The notes: a model not told the origin generated them from the sequence alone. A stretch of 64,000 nucleotides of DNA from Mycolicibacterium sp. CBMA 247 (GCF_009729095.1 NZ_VTGX01000003.1:496001-560000); one strand, 5' to 3'; counted from the first letter of the stretch, positions 8,906-18,999 are shown. A program made the numbers and translations.

Positions 8906-9738
8906 TCTTCAATCCGATCGACCGGATCGGCACTGGCGTCGCCACCCCAAGGCTTCCCGGCGAAAGTCGTTGGCCCACTGAAGTTGTGGGCAAGCTCGCC
9001 GGGGCTGCGACACCGACGGTTGCGTTGTGTGTCCTCGACGCCGGCTGGGTGCGTCTCGACCGGGTCGTAGCCGCCCTCGATGGCCACCCGGGCCGCGTAG
9101 CCGAGTGGATGGCTGCCGGGAACATCTCGACCGAACTTGGCGAAGCTGCCGATACATTGGTATTCGAAGTCCAGCAGGGTCTCGGCCCAATCCGGATCGA
9201 TCTGATCCTTGGCCATCACGACGCGCTGGTAGCTGACCGAGTCGCGATTTTTCGGGTCGAGATCCAGACGCCAACTGTATTCAGGGCGTTGACGGGTCAC
9301 CGTTTCGCCGAGCACGATCGCGATGTCCATGAGCATCGCCAGCACAATGTGCTCCCCCTCTTTGCGTCGTGATAGGCCAATTTTGAAGCGATCGGAAAAC
9401 GCAGGTGTGTAGGCGGCGGGCCACTCACGGCGCGCCCACTCATTAAGCGACTGGAGGAACTCGCGTGGATCCTCTGCGGACAAGCCGGCATCCAGATCAA
9501 TGCCGAACTGCGCCAACAGATCCGCCGCGATCTGCAACCGGTGCTCACGCACATCGAGCAGATAACCCAGATTCTCCTGGGACTGCTGCAGACTCAATGA
9601 CCCCGGCTCCCCCGGAAACGGCGTCAGATACGGCGGATAGCCGGCCAGCAGACCCGGCAACCGAGCCTCACGCCGCCCGGAAGATCCGACGTCAGCGCGG
9701 CGGCGAAAAAACCCGAACAACCCGAAACCCCTCACCAC
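8875..9738 (-). CDS. hypothetical protein with repeat-derived C-terminus
   Basis: This 287-residue protein, GTG start, is not a family I recognise. It has a short hydrophobic and basic N-terminus (GFGLFGFFRRR), then a mostly helical acidic body. No signal peptide or membrane span is convincing. The last residues (DSSDENGVL) and the stop are encoded by dispersed repeat copy 1 read on the minus strand, so the native 3' end has been replaced or extended by the repeat. Function unknown. Confidence 0.6.
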   Translation of the reverse strand: MVRGFGLFGFFRRRADVGSSGRREARLPGLLAGYPPYLTPFPGEPGSLSLQQSQENLGYLLDVREHRLQIAADLLAQFGIDLDAGLSAEDPREFLQSLNEWARREWPAAYTPAFSDRFKIGLSRRKEGEHIVLAMLMDIAIVLGETVTRQRPEYSWRLDLDPKNRDSVSYQRVVMAKDQIDPDWAETLLDFEYQCIGSFAKFGRDVPGSHPLGYAARVAIEGGYDPVETHPAGVEDTQRNRRCRSPGELAHNFSGPTTFAGKPWGGDASADPVDRIEDDSSDENGVL

Positions 9739-10078
9739 AAGCGCTTGATCTCAACAAGTCTCGTTTTCATCAGACAGATCGACTCCATTGTGAACATCGT
9801 CGATCGTCTCCATCAAAACGGCCGATTCGCTGCCCTCAATCAGAAAAAGAAAAATCTCCGGTTCGGCTGACGGTAGCCGACTGCCAACGCGGATGCCCTT
9901 GAGCTAACATCACCCGCAGCAGTTCACTGAACCCCATCATGAAATCATGGTCGTACTCCAGCAATTTGCGTTCTCCGGCTGCCCCACTCCGCCCTACCCG
10001 CACGCTAGGGCCGGCGAACGACGAGCACCAACCAACAGGATCCCTTGGTCACGCGAACCCTTCGCCGTCGGTGTGCGT
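9739..10078 (+). other. intergenic with a short piece of the dispersed repeat
   Basis: Positions 9755-9775 (AAGTCTCGTTTTCATCAGA) match the right half of dispersed repeat copies 4 and 9 with one base missing. No gene is supported in the rest. Confidence 0.5.
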
Positions 10079-10558
10079 TCAATCATGCTCAATAAACGAT
10101 GTCAGTAGTGCAGCGGCGATCTCTCGTAGATCAGCCCATCGTCGGTCTGATCCAAGAGCAGAGAACGACCAAGGCCCGCTGTCCGCCGCACGCGACATCT
10201 CGTCCAACCGACGCCCAATTTCGCTCGCGTAAACGGCCTGTTGATCAGTAAGCGCCAGCCGCTCGTGAACGTACAGATCGTCGAACTCGAGCGCTAGCTC
10301 ATCCACTCCGACACCGAGGCCACGAAGGTAGCCTTCCTGGGCTTCCGGTGACGCAGCAAATCGCGCAACAACTTCCACAAAATTCTCTCGCCAACCAATC
10401 GATTCCAAAGTTATCGAGTACCCCTCCCATCGAAATGCCGATTCGCCCCCGAACAGTAAGTCGTCACCCTGGATTGGGGCGACCGCTTCAACCATCGCCA
10501 ACTCTATGAGACTGCGGGCCGGCCACGGGCCGATGACGAGGCTCTGGACCACCGTCAT
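10079..10558 (-). CDS. hypothetical protein
   Basis: I chose the ATG that gives MTVVQSLVIG (159 residues) over an upstream one. The protein is acidic and soluble, with a central WRENFVEVVARF helix and a DDLYVHERLALTDQQ stretch. The size and composition resemble the small immunity or orphan proteins common in this region, but I recognise no family. It stands alone; the next gene is on the other strand. Confidence 0.55.
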   Translation of the reverse strand: MTVVQSLVIGPWPARSLIELAMVEAVAPIQGDDLLFGGESAFRWEGYSITLESIGWRENFVEVVARFAASPEAQEGYLRGLGVGVDELALEFDDLYVHERLALTDQQAVYASEIGRRLDEMSRAADSGPWSFSALGSDRRWADLREIAAALLTSFIEHD

Positions 10559-10741
10559 TGAAGCACCCAGTACACCGCAGAGTGCCAACCCCGAGTTCTT
10601 CGGACATGCCGGGGCGATCTATGCAAACGTTTGTCCATAGGCTCAACACTGCAGTGCAATGCTCGTTGGAGGTAAGTGATGGGTGGGTTCGTTCGATTTG
10701 TGGACGGCAACTGGTCGTGGAGTTCATCAATGACCTGCATC

Positions 10742-11002
10742 ATGTTTGATCTTCTTGAAGAACGTGTCGCCGACGTTGATAGGAAGGCGGAGATGCGCGA
10801 GTTACGTGACGAAAACATCCTGATGATCGACCTGCGCGATCCATCGGACGACGAACTAGTCGAGATTATCGTCAACGAGCTATGCGGATATCTCGCCACC
10901 CACTTCGACACCGATACGTGCAAGGCGATGGAGCTGGGGTTTTCAGAACTCCACCGACTGGCGGCAAGTCAGCACCGCTACAACCAGGAGTCAGCCCGCT
11001 GA
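10742..11002 (+). CDS. small hypothetical protein
   Basis: An 86-residue frame begins at ATG 10742, with other starts possible at 10676 and 10730. It is rich in acidic and helical segments (DLRDPSDDELVEIIVNELCGYLA) and looks like a real soluble protein rather than a shadow frame. No domain is recognised and no operon partner is visible. Confidence 0.45.
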   Translation: MFDLLEERVADVDRKAEMRELRDENILMIDLRDPSDDELVEIIVNELCGYLATHFDTDTCKAMELGFSELHRLAASQHRYNQESAR

Positions 11003-11422
11003 CGAAAGCCCTGGCGGCGGGTGATGTGCAGTGTGGGATACGTTCGCACCCAGTCACTTTCGGTGAACCGCAAGGAAATGCAGATCCGCGAGCACTACGC
11101 CGGCAGTTGCGCCAGGCCGCCTCCACATACGGACAAACGTAGACTGGAAGCACCGGTTCCAGCTGCGCGAATGAGCACTGCGAAACGCGCAGCCAGAGAC
11201 GTTGCGCAGATAAGCTCGGGTCTGCTGCATTGGGCAGGTTGGTGGCTGGGGCCACTGCTCGGTGGTCGCAGTCCAGCTCGGGAATGCCGCCTCTGCAAGC
11301 CGCCCCGGTAACTCGCCAACAGCCGCGGTAACCGCACAAACCGACGACGAAAAACCCCACCACACCGAGGATCTAAACAGACCCACCCACGACCGAACCG
11401 AGGAATCGGGACAGGAGGATAG
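11003..11422 (+). other. intergenic
   Basis: No supported gene. It contains the first copy of a 55-bp repeat (11336-11391) shared with the upstream region of the gene at 33393-33656. Confidence 0.4.
11336..11391 (-). repeat. 55-bp repeat shared with 33686-33740, copy 1
   Basis: The stretch ACCGACGACGAAAAA through GATCTAAACAGACCCACCCA is nearly identical to 33686-33740. At 33686 it forms the leader of a small minus-strand gene. Here no such gene follows, so this is a detached promoter or leader copy. Confidence 0.6.
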
Positions 11423-11632
11423 ATCGCGACACTGCTACCGAGTCGGCGATACCCGGTCGCTCCGATCGTTGCGACATCATCACGGCAAGCGCCCGGAATC
11501 TGCACAGCCGACCAGTACGGTTCCACCGTGGCAGCCGAGGAATTCGCACACGGACTCACCCGCGCGACCGACACGCTCGCAGCCACATTCGGAGGCGGTC
11601 ACAACGGGTCGAAACACTTGAGGTTCAACTAA
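11423..11632 (+). pseudogene. open frame coupled to the next gene, likely gene 3' remnant
   Basis: A 69-codon open frame with plausible codon use ends in TAA at 11630-11632, overlapping the ATG of the next gene (TAATG). A GTG at 11528 could start a 34-residue peptide (AAEEFAHGLTRATDTLAA). The overlap suggests it was the last part of a gene translationally coupled to the membrane protein. The rest is missing. Confidence 0.3.
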
Positions 11633-12003
11633 TGCCACGCTGGGTGAGCGTCCTCGTTGGGCTTGTCCTCAGTCCGCTGCTGGGCTTCACCGCCTACGGC
11701 ATCTCGGTGCACATCGCGTTCAGCATGCAGAACACCTGCCTACCAGACCCCGGGCCCGGCGACAGCTTCATCGCCGTAACCCTGCTGGCACCAGCCGTGC
11801 TCACCATCGCCGCCACCGCAATCACCTACACGGTTGTTCACCTACTCATTGAGCGCGCCTGGTCGATATATGTCGCGATCGCCGCAGCTGTACTCGTCGC
11901 AGGGCTCATGGTCGTCTACTCCGTCAACTCGCAATACGATCCCTACCCGAGCACACTGTGCCCCACCGGCACCCCGCCATGGTGGCCGTGGGAAGTGCAA
12001 TAG
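11632..12003 (+). CDS. small membrane protein, paralog of the 20004 gene
   Basis: This 123-residue protein has three hydrophobic segments at residues about 5-30, 45-68 and 75-100. It ends in the tail CPTGTPPWWPWEVQ. The gene at 20004-20441 shares the middle region (ITYTVVHLLIER) and the CPTGTP-WWPW tail, so the two are clear paralogs. Function is unknown. Short membrane proteins of this kind beside immunity-like genes may serve as immunity factors, but that is inference. Confidence 0.7.
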   Translation: MPRWVSVLVGLVLSPLLGFTAYGISVHIAFSMQNTCLPDPGPGDSFIAVTLLAPAVLTIAATAITYTVVHLLIERAWSIYVAIAAAVLVAGLMVVYSVNSQYDPYPSTLCPTGTPPWWPWEVQ

Positions 12004-12022
12004 CGGTCGTCACTGGGTCCTC

Positions 12023-12193
12023 GGCGAATTCGTCGGTGGCATCGACTTGCTTATCATCAAGGCCGACTATGCTGTGTCGATTTCGGCGGGCTCATATCCC
12101 CGCTGCCGCTGGTACAGATTTGAATTGCTGTCCGACGTGTTGAGAGAGCACGTGGAGACAACCGCCGAGAAGTACTGGGAGCTGACCCGATAG
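12023..12193 (+). pseudogene. gene remnant
   Basis: An open frame with good codon use but no start reads GGIDLLIIKADYA and later FELLSDVLREHVETTAEKY before TAG 12191-12193. It looks like the 3' end of a lost gene. No family recognised. Confidence 0.25.
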
Positions 12194-12251
12194 TTGGGCC
12201 GCAACGCTCTCACCGAAGCTCCGTACTACGCGATTCCGGAGAGGATCGACG

Positions 12252-13310
12252 ATGGCCGCACTGGCAGGACAGCTGCTCTTTTTCGCGATGGTCGCGGCGC
12301 TGATCGCCGGCGTGATCTGGGCGGTGTCGGTGATGCGCAAGCCGCGCCCACCGCTTGAGGAAGCGGACGACGAAGACGACGAGTGGGACGCAGTGGCATC
12401 GGTCGCATACACGAAGTTGATGCACACACTGTCCGATTCCGGCTCGGACTCGCAGACATTGTTCGAAGACGCCCGGGAGTTGTCGGCGGCCTTCGTGCGC
12501 AACGAACACCGCACCGGGCTATTGCCGCCCGACGCCGCGGATGTGATGGTGTTGGGCTTCGAGCGGGCGGGTGACGCGGGCCTGGCAGAGTCCTACATGG
12601 AGTTGGCTGCGCTGTACCGGAACGGCGGGACGTGGCGCGCGCCTCTCCTCCCTAAGGACGACAACCGCGCGATCGAGCTGTATCGCTTGGCCGAACTGCT
12701 CGGACACCCCGAAGCTTCGCTGCAGCTCGCGCAGACGGCGTACTTCGCTAGGCGCACCGATCTCGCCGACGAGGTCTGGCAGCGCGCGGAGACGTTAAGT
12801 AGCTCCGTACCCGAGCGATCCGATGTCCTCGTGTTCGTCGGTTACCTACTAAACGCCGGGTTCGGCGTCCCCGCAGACCCGCTTGCGGCGATACACAAGT
12901 TCCATGGCGCGGCGAGCCTCGGCAACGCTGATGCCGCGTTCGAGCTGGGTCTGCTGCGCCAGGCCGGCATCGGCCTACCTCGCGACGAAGACGCCGGGTT
13001 GGGATGGTTCTTCTGGGCCGCCGATCTAGGCAGCACCCGCGCGCAGTACAACCTCGGCGCCTTCTACGGCGCAGGTACGAATGGCTTGCCGCGCGACGCG
13101 GAGATGTCCTTGCAGTGGTACCTCAAGGCAGCCGAAGCCAACCACGGACAGGCAGCTCTCACAGCCGGGCTGATGCTCCTCGTCGGCGACGGCGGACTGC
13201 CACCGGATCCTGACCGTGGCGCCGAGCTGCTGACGCAGGCGGACTACCTCCTCGGCGAGAGCGTGGTGCAGGAACGCTTGGCTGCGATGGGGCTCGGGCC
13301 GCGCGACTGA
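12252..13310 (+). CDS. membrane-anchored Sel1-repeat (TPR-like) protein
   Basis: This 352-residue protein starts with a single membrane span (residues 5-28, LLFFAMVAALIAGVIWAV) and an acidic linker. Several Sel1-like repeats of about 36 residues follow, for example GNADAAFELGLLRQAGIGLPRDE and its repeat GSTRAQYNLGAFYGAGTNGLPRD. Such repeats form alpha solenoids that bind partner proteins. With the anchor at the N-terminus the repeat domain faces the cytosol or cell wall, depending on topology. No operon partner; partner unknown. Confidence 0.82.
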   Translation: MAALAGQLLFFAMVAALIAGVIWAVSVMRKPRPPLEEADDEDDEWDAVASVAYTKLMHTLSDSGSDSQTLFEDARELSAAFVRNEHRTGLLPPDAADVMVLGFERAGDAGLAESYMELAALYRNGGTWRAPLLPKDDNRAIELYRLAELLGHPEASLQLAQTAYFARRTDLADEVWQRAETLSSSVPERSDVLVFVGYLLNAGFGVPADPLAAIHKFHGAASLGNADAAFELGLLRQAGIGLPRDEDAGLGWFFWAADLGSTRAQYNLGAFYGAGTNGLPRDAEMSLQWYLKAAEANHGQAALTAGLMLLVGDGGLPPDPDRGAELLTQADYLLGESVVQERLAAMGLGPRD

Positions 13311-13754
13311 TCAGGGCCGAACACCTCAGACCCCCGGCCGGTTCGGACGGCGGACTGCTAGACCTCTTGGAACACCCTGCTCCATGGACCGGACACCATC
13401 AACAGCGACCCGATGTCGAACCAAGCTTCGCGCAGAGGATGCCGTAGTGAGTCCACGTGTGCGGGTGGCGGATAGCCAGCAGACGTGCGGCGGTCCATGT
13501 GATCCTGCACCGCACCCCGCCATCATGGCCGGTTGACGGTCAGCCTCTGGACCGAGTCCTATATGCGTCCGCAAGACTCGCCAAGCAAGGAATGCGGCGG
13601 AATCGAATACGGAGGGGTACCAGTAGAGTACGCCGTTTTCATCAGATGAATCACGGACCTCTCAAGTAACCATCGTGTGCCGAATCGGATCAATTTGGCC
13701 AAAGCGCCTTGACACCAACGGTTTATTGGCAACACTTGTGACGTGACGCCCCGG
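13311..13754 (+). other. intergenic spacer with dispersed repeat copy 2
   Basis: No gene supported. The repeat lies at 13590-13653. Its right flank (13654 to about 13720) shares sequence with the flanks of copies 13 and 14. Confidence 0.5.
13590..13653 (+). repeat. dispersed repeat copy 2
   Basis: Full-length core with GAATGCGGCGG, GAATACGGAGG and the TTCATCAGATGAATCA palindrome. The stem pairs CGGAG with CGCCG, one mismatch. Confidence 0.88.
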
Positions 13755-15860
13755 TCAAGTCTTCGCCTTCTTCGCCGCTGGCGAGCTCCGGTTCCCGGGA
13801 ACGTCTACCAGCACGAGCTGTCGAGGCTGTTCGTCTCCCTCCACGTCGACAACCGCGTGTGTGAATAGGGATGTCAGGTGCGGGTGGGCCCCTCCTGTGG
13901 GATAGGCCCGGGTGCGCAGTGCGACCACGAACCCGATCCGGACGTCAGTAGCCTGATAGGTCGCAGCTTGGTTCAGGTACGCGCCCTTCTCCGACAACGC
14001 CTTCTTCGTGTCATCGACCTTCACTTCGAGGTAGATGCTGAAGCTCGCGTACTTGACCCGCAGGTCAACCCGACCGCCCCCGATCTGCGGCACCTCGATG
14101 TCGACGATCTGTCCGAGCGCCGACCACAAGTAGTCGAACAGATCATCGTGAAGAGCCGCCTCGTCCGCGTTCGGATCAAACAGGTAGGGCCTGCGGTTCT
14201 TCTGTGCGTTTTGGCGGCTACCGACGAACCGCACCATCTGCAGTATCACCTCGTCAACGGCGTCCTTGACTTGCCCGACGTAGTCTGGAGACGCGGAAAG
14301 CGCCCCTTGGAGCGTTGTCAGGACGCGGTCCTCCTGAAGGTTGACACGTCGGGCGATCCCGGTGTTCTCGACAGCCCTGACCAGCTGTTCAATCGTCGCC
14401 GGCAGAAGCGCTGATATCTCAGCTGCAGCCTCGGGATCCGATCCGAAGATGTTCTCAAGCTGAGGCGGCAGCGGCGTGGTGGCCGCGCCGCCGCCATCTT
14501 TTCCCGGTGTACCGCCGCGGTCGAGGATCGTGCGCGCCTCCGCGAGTACCTGCTCGGCCACACACTGCTGTTCAACGAGAGCGGGACGGTCCTCGTCGTC
14601 GGCGCGCTCGATACGCTCGGTGAGCTCCGTGGCGTAGATGCTGAGGTTCGACAGGAACGCCATGTTCGACGCGAACCCCGTCTCGATGATCGGTTGGACC
14701 ACGGTCAGGACTCCATTGAAGTCATCCTCGCGGCGCACGACCTCGACCGACCTTGAGGCCCGGTAAACCTGTAACAGATCGTCGATCGCTGCTTCTGGCC
14801 GGTAGAACGCCGCCTGCGAGAGCTGCTTCCGTGCATTACCGAGGTCCTCGATCAACATCACCCACGCGGCGGACGCTTGACGTTTCACGTCCGCGTACCA
14901 GTGGTTGAGGCCACTCAAACCGAGGTCAATCCGAGCCTGTCGTTCGACCAGTTCCTTGACTCCCTGTGCCGTCGGCAAGATCTCGTCGAGTGCAGCGCCG
15001 CCGGCCGTCCCGCCTGCACGCACCAGTCCCGCGACCGCCTCGACGATCGGGGCAAGTAGCTTCGCGTCGTCGCGGTCGTAAGTCCCGACGCCAAGTCCGA
15101 AGTACTGGACGCTTAGCTCGAGATCGGACAGCATGTCCTCCCGGGTGTCGGCGCGTAACGCTTGAACCAACGCGACGTTCGCCAGCACCCACGAAGCATC
15201 CGATGCGACGTCCTGTGGATCTGCTCCTTCAACCTGCGCGCTGGACGGCTGGGCAAGGCCGGCAACGCGCTCCACAACCGGTACGAGGCTGACTGCTTCG
15301 GGCCAGTGGTCCACCACGGTGCCGACAGATCGTACGATCGCCGCTGCGACCCGCTTGGGCATCGGAGCCTTGAACCGCTCAAGCGCGGCGAAAAGCCCGA
15401 AGGGGGACCCGTACCCACCGACTTTGAGCCGGGTCACCGCTTCCAGGGCACTCGCCGCCCGCGACACCTCCCGCACGTTCGGCGCGGCGACCCTAGCGAA
15501 CGCCCCGACCTGTTCGAGCAGGGCATCGGCGAGTTGTTCGGCAGCGACATCGAGTACGGCGGGCGCCTCCAGGAGTGCGTTGAGCGACTCAGCGAAGCCC
15601 GCGGGACTCTCCATTGCCGCGACCGCGTCCACAATCGCCGGTACGGCCTCAGTCGCGACCTGCCCACCTTCCGGCACGCAGCGAGCAGCAATCCGCACGA
15701 GCACGACTGAAGCGGGATCATCGGGAGCACCTCGGAGTCCGTCGACCACGCACTGCCAGCCGCCGAGGCGCTCGACCGCATCCAGTGGCGGCGTTCCCTC
15801 CCACGTCCCGAGGAGTGCTCGTAGCTCATCCAACACCGAACCGGCGGGCGCCTCGCTCAC
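13755..15860 (-). CDS. large helical protein with C-terminal PD-(D/E)XK-like nuclease domain
   Basis: I chose GTG 15860 because GGAG lies 7 bp before it (701 residues). Residues 1-540 are helical and repeat-like. Around residues 590-645 the sequence reads GGRVDLRVKYASF, then IYLEVKVD, then AYLNQAATYQ. The Asp followed by Glu-x-Lys is the signature of restriction-endonuclease-fold nucleases. It is the third gene of a minus-strand module with a small protein and an SMC-like ATPase, lying 130 bp beyond the ATPase stop. I read it as the DNA-cleaving effector of a defence-type module (inference). Confidence 0.7.
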   Translation of the reverse strand: MSEAPAGSVLDELRALLGTWEGTPPLDAVERLGGWQCVVDGLRGAPDDPASVVLVRIAARCVPEGGQVATEAVPAIVDAVAAMESPAGFAESLNALLEAPAVLDVAAEQLADALLEQVGAFARVAAPNVREVSRAASALEAVTRLKVGGYGSPFGLFAALERFKAPMPKRVAAAIVRSVGTVVDHWPEAVSLVPVVERVAGLAQPSSAQVEGADPQDVASDASWVLANVALVQALRADTREDMLSDLELSVQYFGLGVGTYDRDDAKLLAPIVEAVAGLVRAGGTAGGAALDEILPTAQGVKELVERQARIDLGLSGLNHWYADVKRQASAAWVMLIEDLGNARKQLSQAAFYRPEAAIDDLLQVYRASRSVEVVRREDDFNGVLTVVQPIIETGFASNMAFLSNLSIYATELTERIERADDEDRPALVEQQCVAEQVLAEARTILDRGGTPGKDGGGAATTPLPPQLENIFGSDPEAAAEISALLPATIEQLVRAVENTGIARRVNLQEDRVLTTLQGALSASPDYVGQVKDAVDEVILQMVRFVGSRQNAQKNRRPYLFDPNADEAALHDDLFDYLWSALGQIVDIEVPQIGGGRVDLRVKYASFSIYLEVKVDDTKKALSEKGAYLNQAATYQATDVRIGFVVALRTRAYPTGGAHPHLTSLFTHAVVDVEGDEQPRQLVLVDVPGNRSSPAAKKAKT

Positions 15861-15990
15861 CGGCCAACTCCTTCGCACCTGGGCCACCCGACGACACCGA
15901 TGAGACGGTGCGCGCAGCTGGATCGTTGTCCGTCTCGTAGGACTGACACCCCTGTCTGCAGAACCCTCTTACGCTGCGCGCCGTGCAGAC

Positions 15991-18319
15991 TCACCACAGG
16001 TAGTCGTCCCCGATCGCGACCCGGCGGTTCGTCTCCGGCAAATAGTCCACGAGCGGCGTCGTCGTCCGTGTCCCGACGAAGATCTGCATGTCCGCCTGCT
16101 GCGAGACTTCGACAAGTGCCCCTATCAAGACTGCGAGATCCTCCTCCGGAATTTCCTCCGCAGCCGGGGAGTCGAGGACCAAGAACCCCGGATGCCGGCC
16201 GATGCCCGCAACGTACCCATGCTTGATGAGCGCGACGGCAGTCGCGATCTTGACCCGCAGCTTCTCACCAGGAGTTAGTCCCGAGTAGCTGGTCCGCTCG
16301 CCGCCTTTGGTGACATCCAGGCGTCCGCCGCCTCCGAGCTTCACGTTCGCGAGGCTGTCGGCGCCGAACCCGATCGCCAGGGCCTCGATGTCGGCCGAGA
16401 TTGCCTTCAGCAGCGGGCGCTGCTCGTCACGCACCCACTTGGAGAGCACCGTGTCTGCCGCGCTGAGGACCGCGGCGACCGTCTCATCAACGGGGTCATC
16501 GACCAGGGAACCGGATGGTCCGTTGAACACCGCCAGTGCCCCTTCCGCGCGGGCCAGGTCGAGCTCCAGCGTGCGACGCTCTTCGGCGGCGGCGATCTGC
16601 GCCATCCCGGCGACGCTCTTCGCCTCTGCGGACGCCAGCTGGTCTTTCTTCGCGGTGATCTGAATACCGAGCGCCTCGATCTGGTATTTCCCGTCCTCCA
16701 CCGCGGCCTCCAGCGCATCAACCTCGTCGACAGGTGCATCGCCTTGGCCGACCACGCGCCCGCTTTCTGCCGCCGTGGTGGTCGCGTCTGCTTCCCCGAG
16801 GCCCAGTCCCTTCGAGCACAGCGAGCATTCGTGCTTCTCGGTCTCCGCGGCCTGCTGCTCTGCGGTGATCGTCGATGTACACCGCGGGCACACAGTCGGC
16901 CGCATCTGGTGGAAGAACCTAGTCGCGAGCGCATCCTCGAGCTGAGTGTGGTTCCGCGCCCTCGCCGCCCTCAACTGCAGCCGCACTGTAGCCAACTGCG
17001 AGTCCACCATCATGAGCCTTCGCTCCAGCACGTGCACTTCGCGCGCCAGCTCGGTCGCCGACGCCGACGCAGCGAGAAGCTTTGCTACGTCCGGGGTTCC
17101 GGCGTCGATCGCCTTCACGGCGACGTCGAGACGATCGACGGTCGCCTGTGCCTTCCTCCGCTGATCGCTGATCGCTGATCACCTGATCGGCTGCTTGCGC
17201 CTTCGCCTGCGCCGCAGAACGCTCCGCCTCCACCTCTTTGAGCGCAGCCTGAGTCGCGGCGAGCGCGGGCCCCCAGTCAGTCCCGACGAACATCTGCAGC
17301 ATCCGGATACCCAACACGGTCACGTTCCCGACGACCGGGTCGAGGTTCTCTGCGCGGACAGCGAACGCGCTTGCGTACGCCGGCCACCGATGCACGACTT
17401 CGCGATCGCTGGTCCACATCGGGATCTCTTCGAGACGGAGACGGGTCATCATGACCGACCCCATCACACCCTCGAATTCCTCCTCACCGTCGAACCTTCC
17501 CACTATCCGGGGCTGGTCGACGCCTCCGACCGTAGTGACGACTCCAACAGTGCCGACGGCGTGGCCGTTAGCGGCGTCGAACTCGACCCGCACCGTCTCA
17601 GTGCCGATCAGCCAGTCGACTGCAACATGCTTGATCCACTTCTTGCTGTCGACCTGAAAGTTCGCGCAGCGCCCCGACAGCGCCCACATGAGCACGTTCA
17701 GCACAGTCGACTTGCCTCGCAGATTCCGGCCGCTACCAACGCCGTTGACCCCGCTCTGCAGCTCCCACGACCACGAGAACGGCACCGCCACCTGCGGTAC
17801 GCTCTCGGCTTCGTCGCCCTCGGCCGGCTCGTCGTCGAGTGGATCCACCTCGTCCACGGCCGTCACGCCCAAGTCCGGCTCGGCCTCAGCCGCTTCGGGT
17901 CGCGAGGCAGGTCCGGAAGTACCCGTCGCGGAGTCTTCCTCCTCAGGGAGGATCACGTCATATCCGGCCGCAAGCCGATGGGTCGCCGGCAGCACCTTCA
18001 CACCCGAGAAATGAATGCGTTGTGCTCGCAGCGACACCGGGACCGCTTTCGACGCGTATGAGGGGATGCCGCAGTTGTTCAGAATCTCCTCTACCGCTTC
18101 CGCCGAGATCAGATCAGCAGCGTCATCGGCCGCAGCTCCGTCGGCGTCGTCCTGATCCCCGAGTTCTTCCTCGACATCGCGTTTCCTTTCGGTCAGATCA
18201 TCCAGAGACTGGTCGACCCGCGCCGACGCCTCCTTCGACTTCCTCCTCTCGGCCGCCTTTTCTGCTCGCTTGGCGAGCCGCGCGAGCTCCGCGGCGACCG
18301 CATCTGCCAGGACACTCAC
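15991..18319 (-). CDS. SMC/Rad50-like ATPase, frame interrupted at a heptanucleotide repeat
   Basis: Two adjacent minus-strand frames make one ATPase. The first, from GTG 18319, has a Walker A (GRNLRGKST, residues 197-205) and a coiled-coil-like stretch. The second carries a zinc-hook-like pair (CPRC and CSLC), the signature LTPGEKLRVKIA, and Walker B LVLDSPAAEE. They are out of frame. Removing one of three GCTGATC units at 17160-17180 joins them into a 773-residue protein. The start overlaps the stop of the upstream gene (GTGA). Predicted role: ATP-driven DNA sensor of the module. As written it makes a truncated product lacking the second half of the ATPase. Confidence 0.75.
17160..17180 (-). 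repeat. GCTGATC x3 tandem repeat in the ATPase gene
   Basis: There are three exact 7-bp units. Because 7 is not a multiple of 3, gain or loss of a unit changes the reading frame. The frame downstream fits two units, not three. This is either slipped-strand phase variation, a fixed mutation or a sequence error. Confidence 0.85.
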
Positions 18320-18999
18320 GAACTGCTCTCCGCTCCGTCAGCATGTGCGTGCGCGGTCAGACGCACGCGAACTCGGTCCGCGATCGATGCGATGTTCGCC
18401 CCGAGATCTGTGTTCGCGTAGGTGGTTTGAAGGTACTGCCGGTCTTTCAAACGGCTGCCCACATCGTCTCCGGCAATGAGTGCGACCAGCTCGACCTGGT
18501 GCGAGTACCACCCCAAGATCGGATCCGTGGCCAGATCCACCGCCGCGGAGGCACCCGCTTCAGTGAGAAAGAACTGCGTCTGCTCCACGTTGCGGCCCGG
18601 CGTCCCCCTTCGTAGCGCTGTGGCTAAGCCATACGTCTCCAGCAGTGAGAACGCGTCGTCGAGTGGCTCGAACGCACCGTGCAACCACTTCGGCATCGGG
18701 TAGTAGCGCAGGTCCGGTTCGGGATCGTTCAGAAGGCGCTCGGCAACGTCCAGATAGGTGTCCCCGATCGCACCCGATTCCACGAGCGTTATCAGTTCGT
18801 CCGCCAGGTAATCGGGATTCCGCAACCAGAAGTCCACGGCCTGCAACCGAAGTTCACTCCGCACCACGGTTGCCATTCCGGGCGGGTCCGACTTCGTCGG
18901 CTGCTCCCCGCACCGGCGTATCAGTACCAGCAACCGAATCGCATGCTGGGTTCGCGTCGCCGACGGCCGTGACAAGCCGAACTCGCCATCAGCCGACAT
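18316..18999 (-). CDS. small component of the ATPase/nuclease module
   Basis: I chose ATG 18999 (227 residues) because AAGGGG lies 5 bp upstream; a longer frame to 19308 lacks a ribosome site. The protein is soluble and mostly helical, with LRLQAVDFWLRNPDYLADELITLVE near residue 50. A winged-helix-like end follows (FFLTEAGASAAVDLA). It overlaps the ATPase gene by 4 bases, so the two are co-translated. Position and size match the middle or adaptor subunit of ABC-three-component-like systems. I cannot name the family. Confidence 0.65.
   Translation of the reverse strand: MSADGEFGLSRPSATRTQHAIRLLVLIRRCGEQPTKSDPPGMATVVRSELRLQAVDFWLRNPDYLADELITLVESGAIGDTYLDVAERLLNDPEPDLRYYPMPKWLHGAFEPLDDAFSLLETYGLATALRRGTPGRNVEQTQFFLTEAGASAAVDLATDPILGWYSHQVELVALIAGDDVGSRLKDRQYLQTTYANTDLGANIASIADRVRVRLTAHAHADGAESSS

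Noticed and set aside
13755..18999. Wadjet (JetABCD) assignment
   Set aside because: The ATPase is about 770 residues, shorter than the MksB/JetC type. There are three genes rather than four, and no JetD/TOPRIM-like protein is seen.
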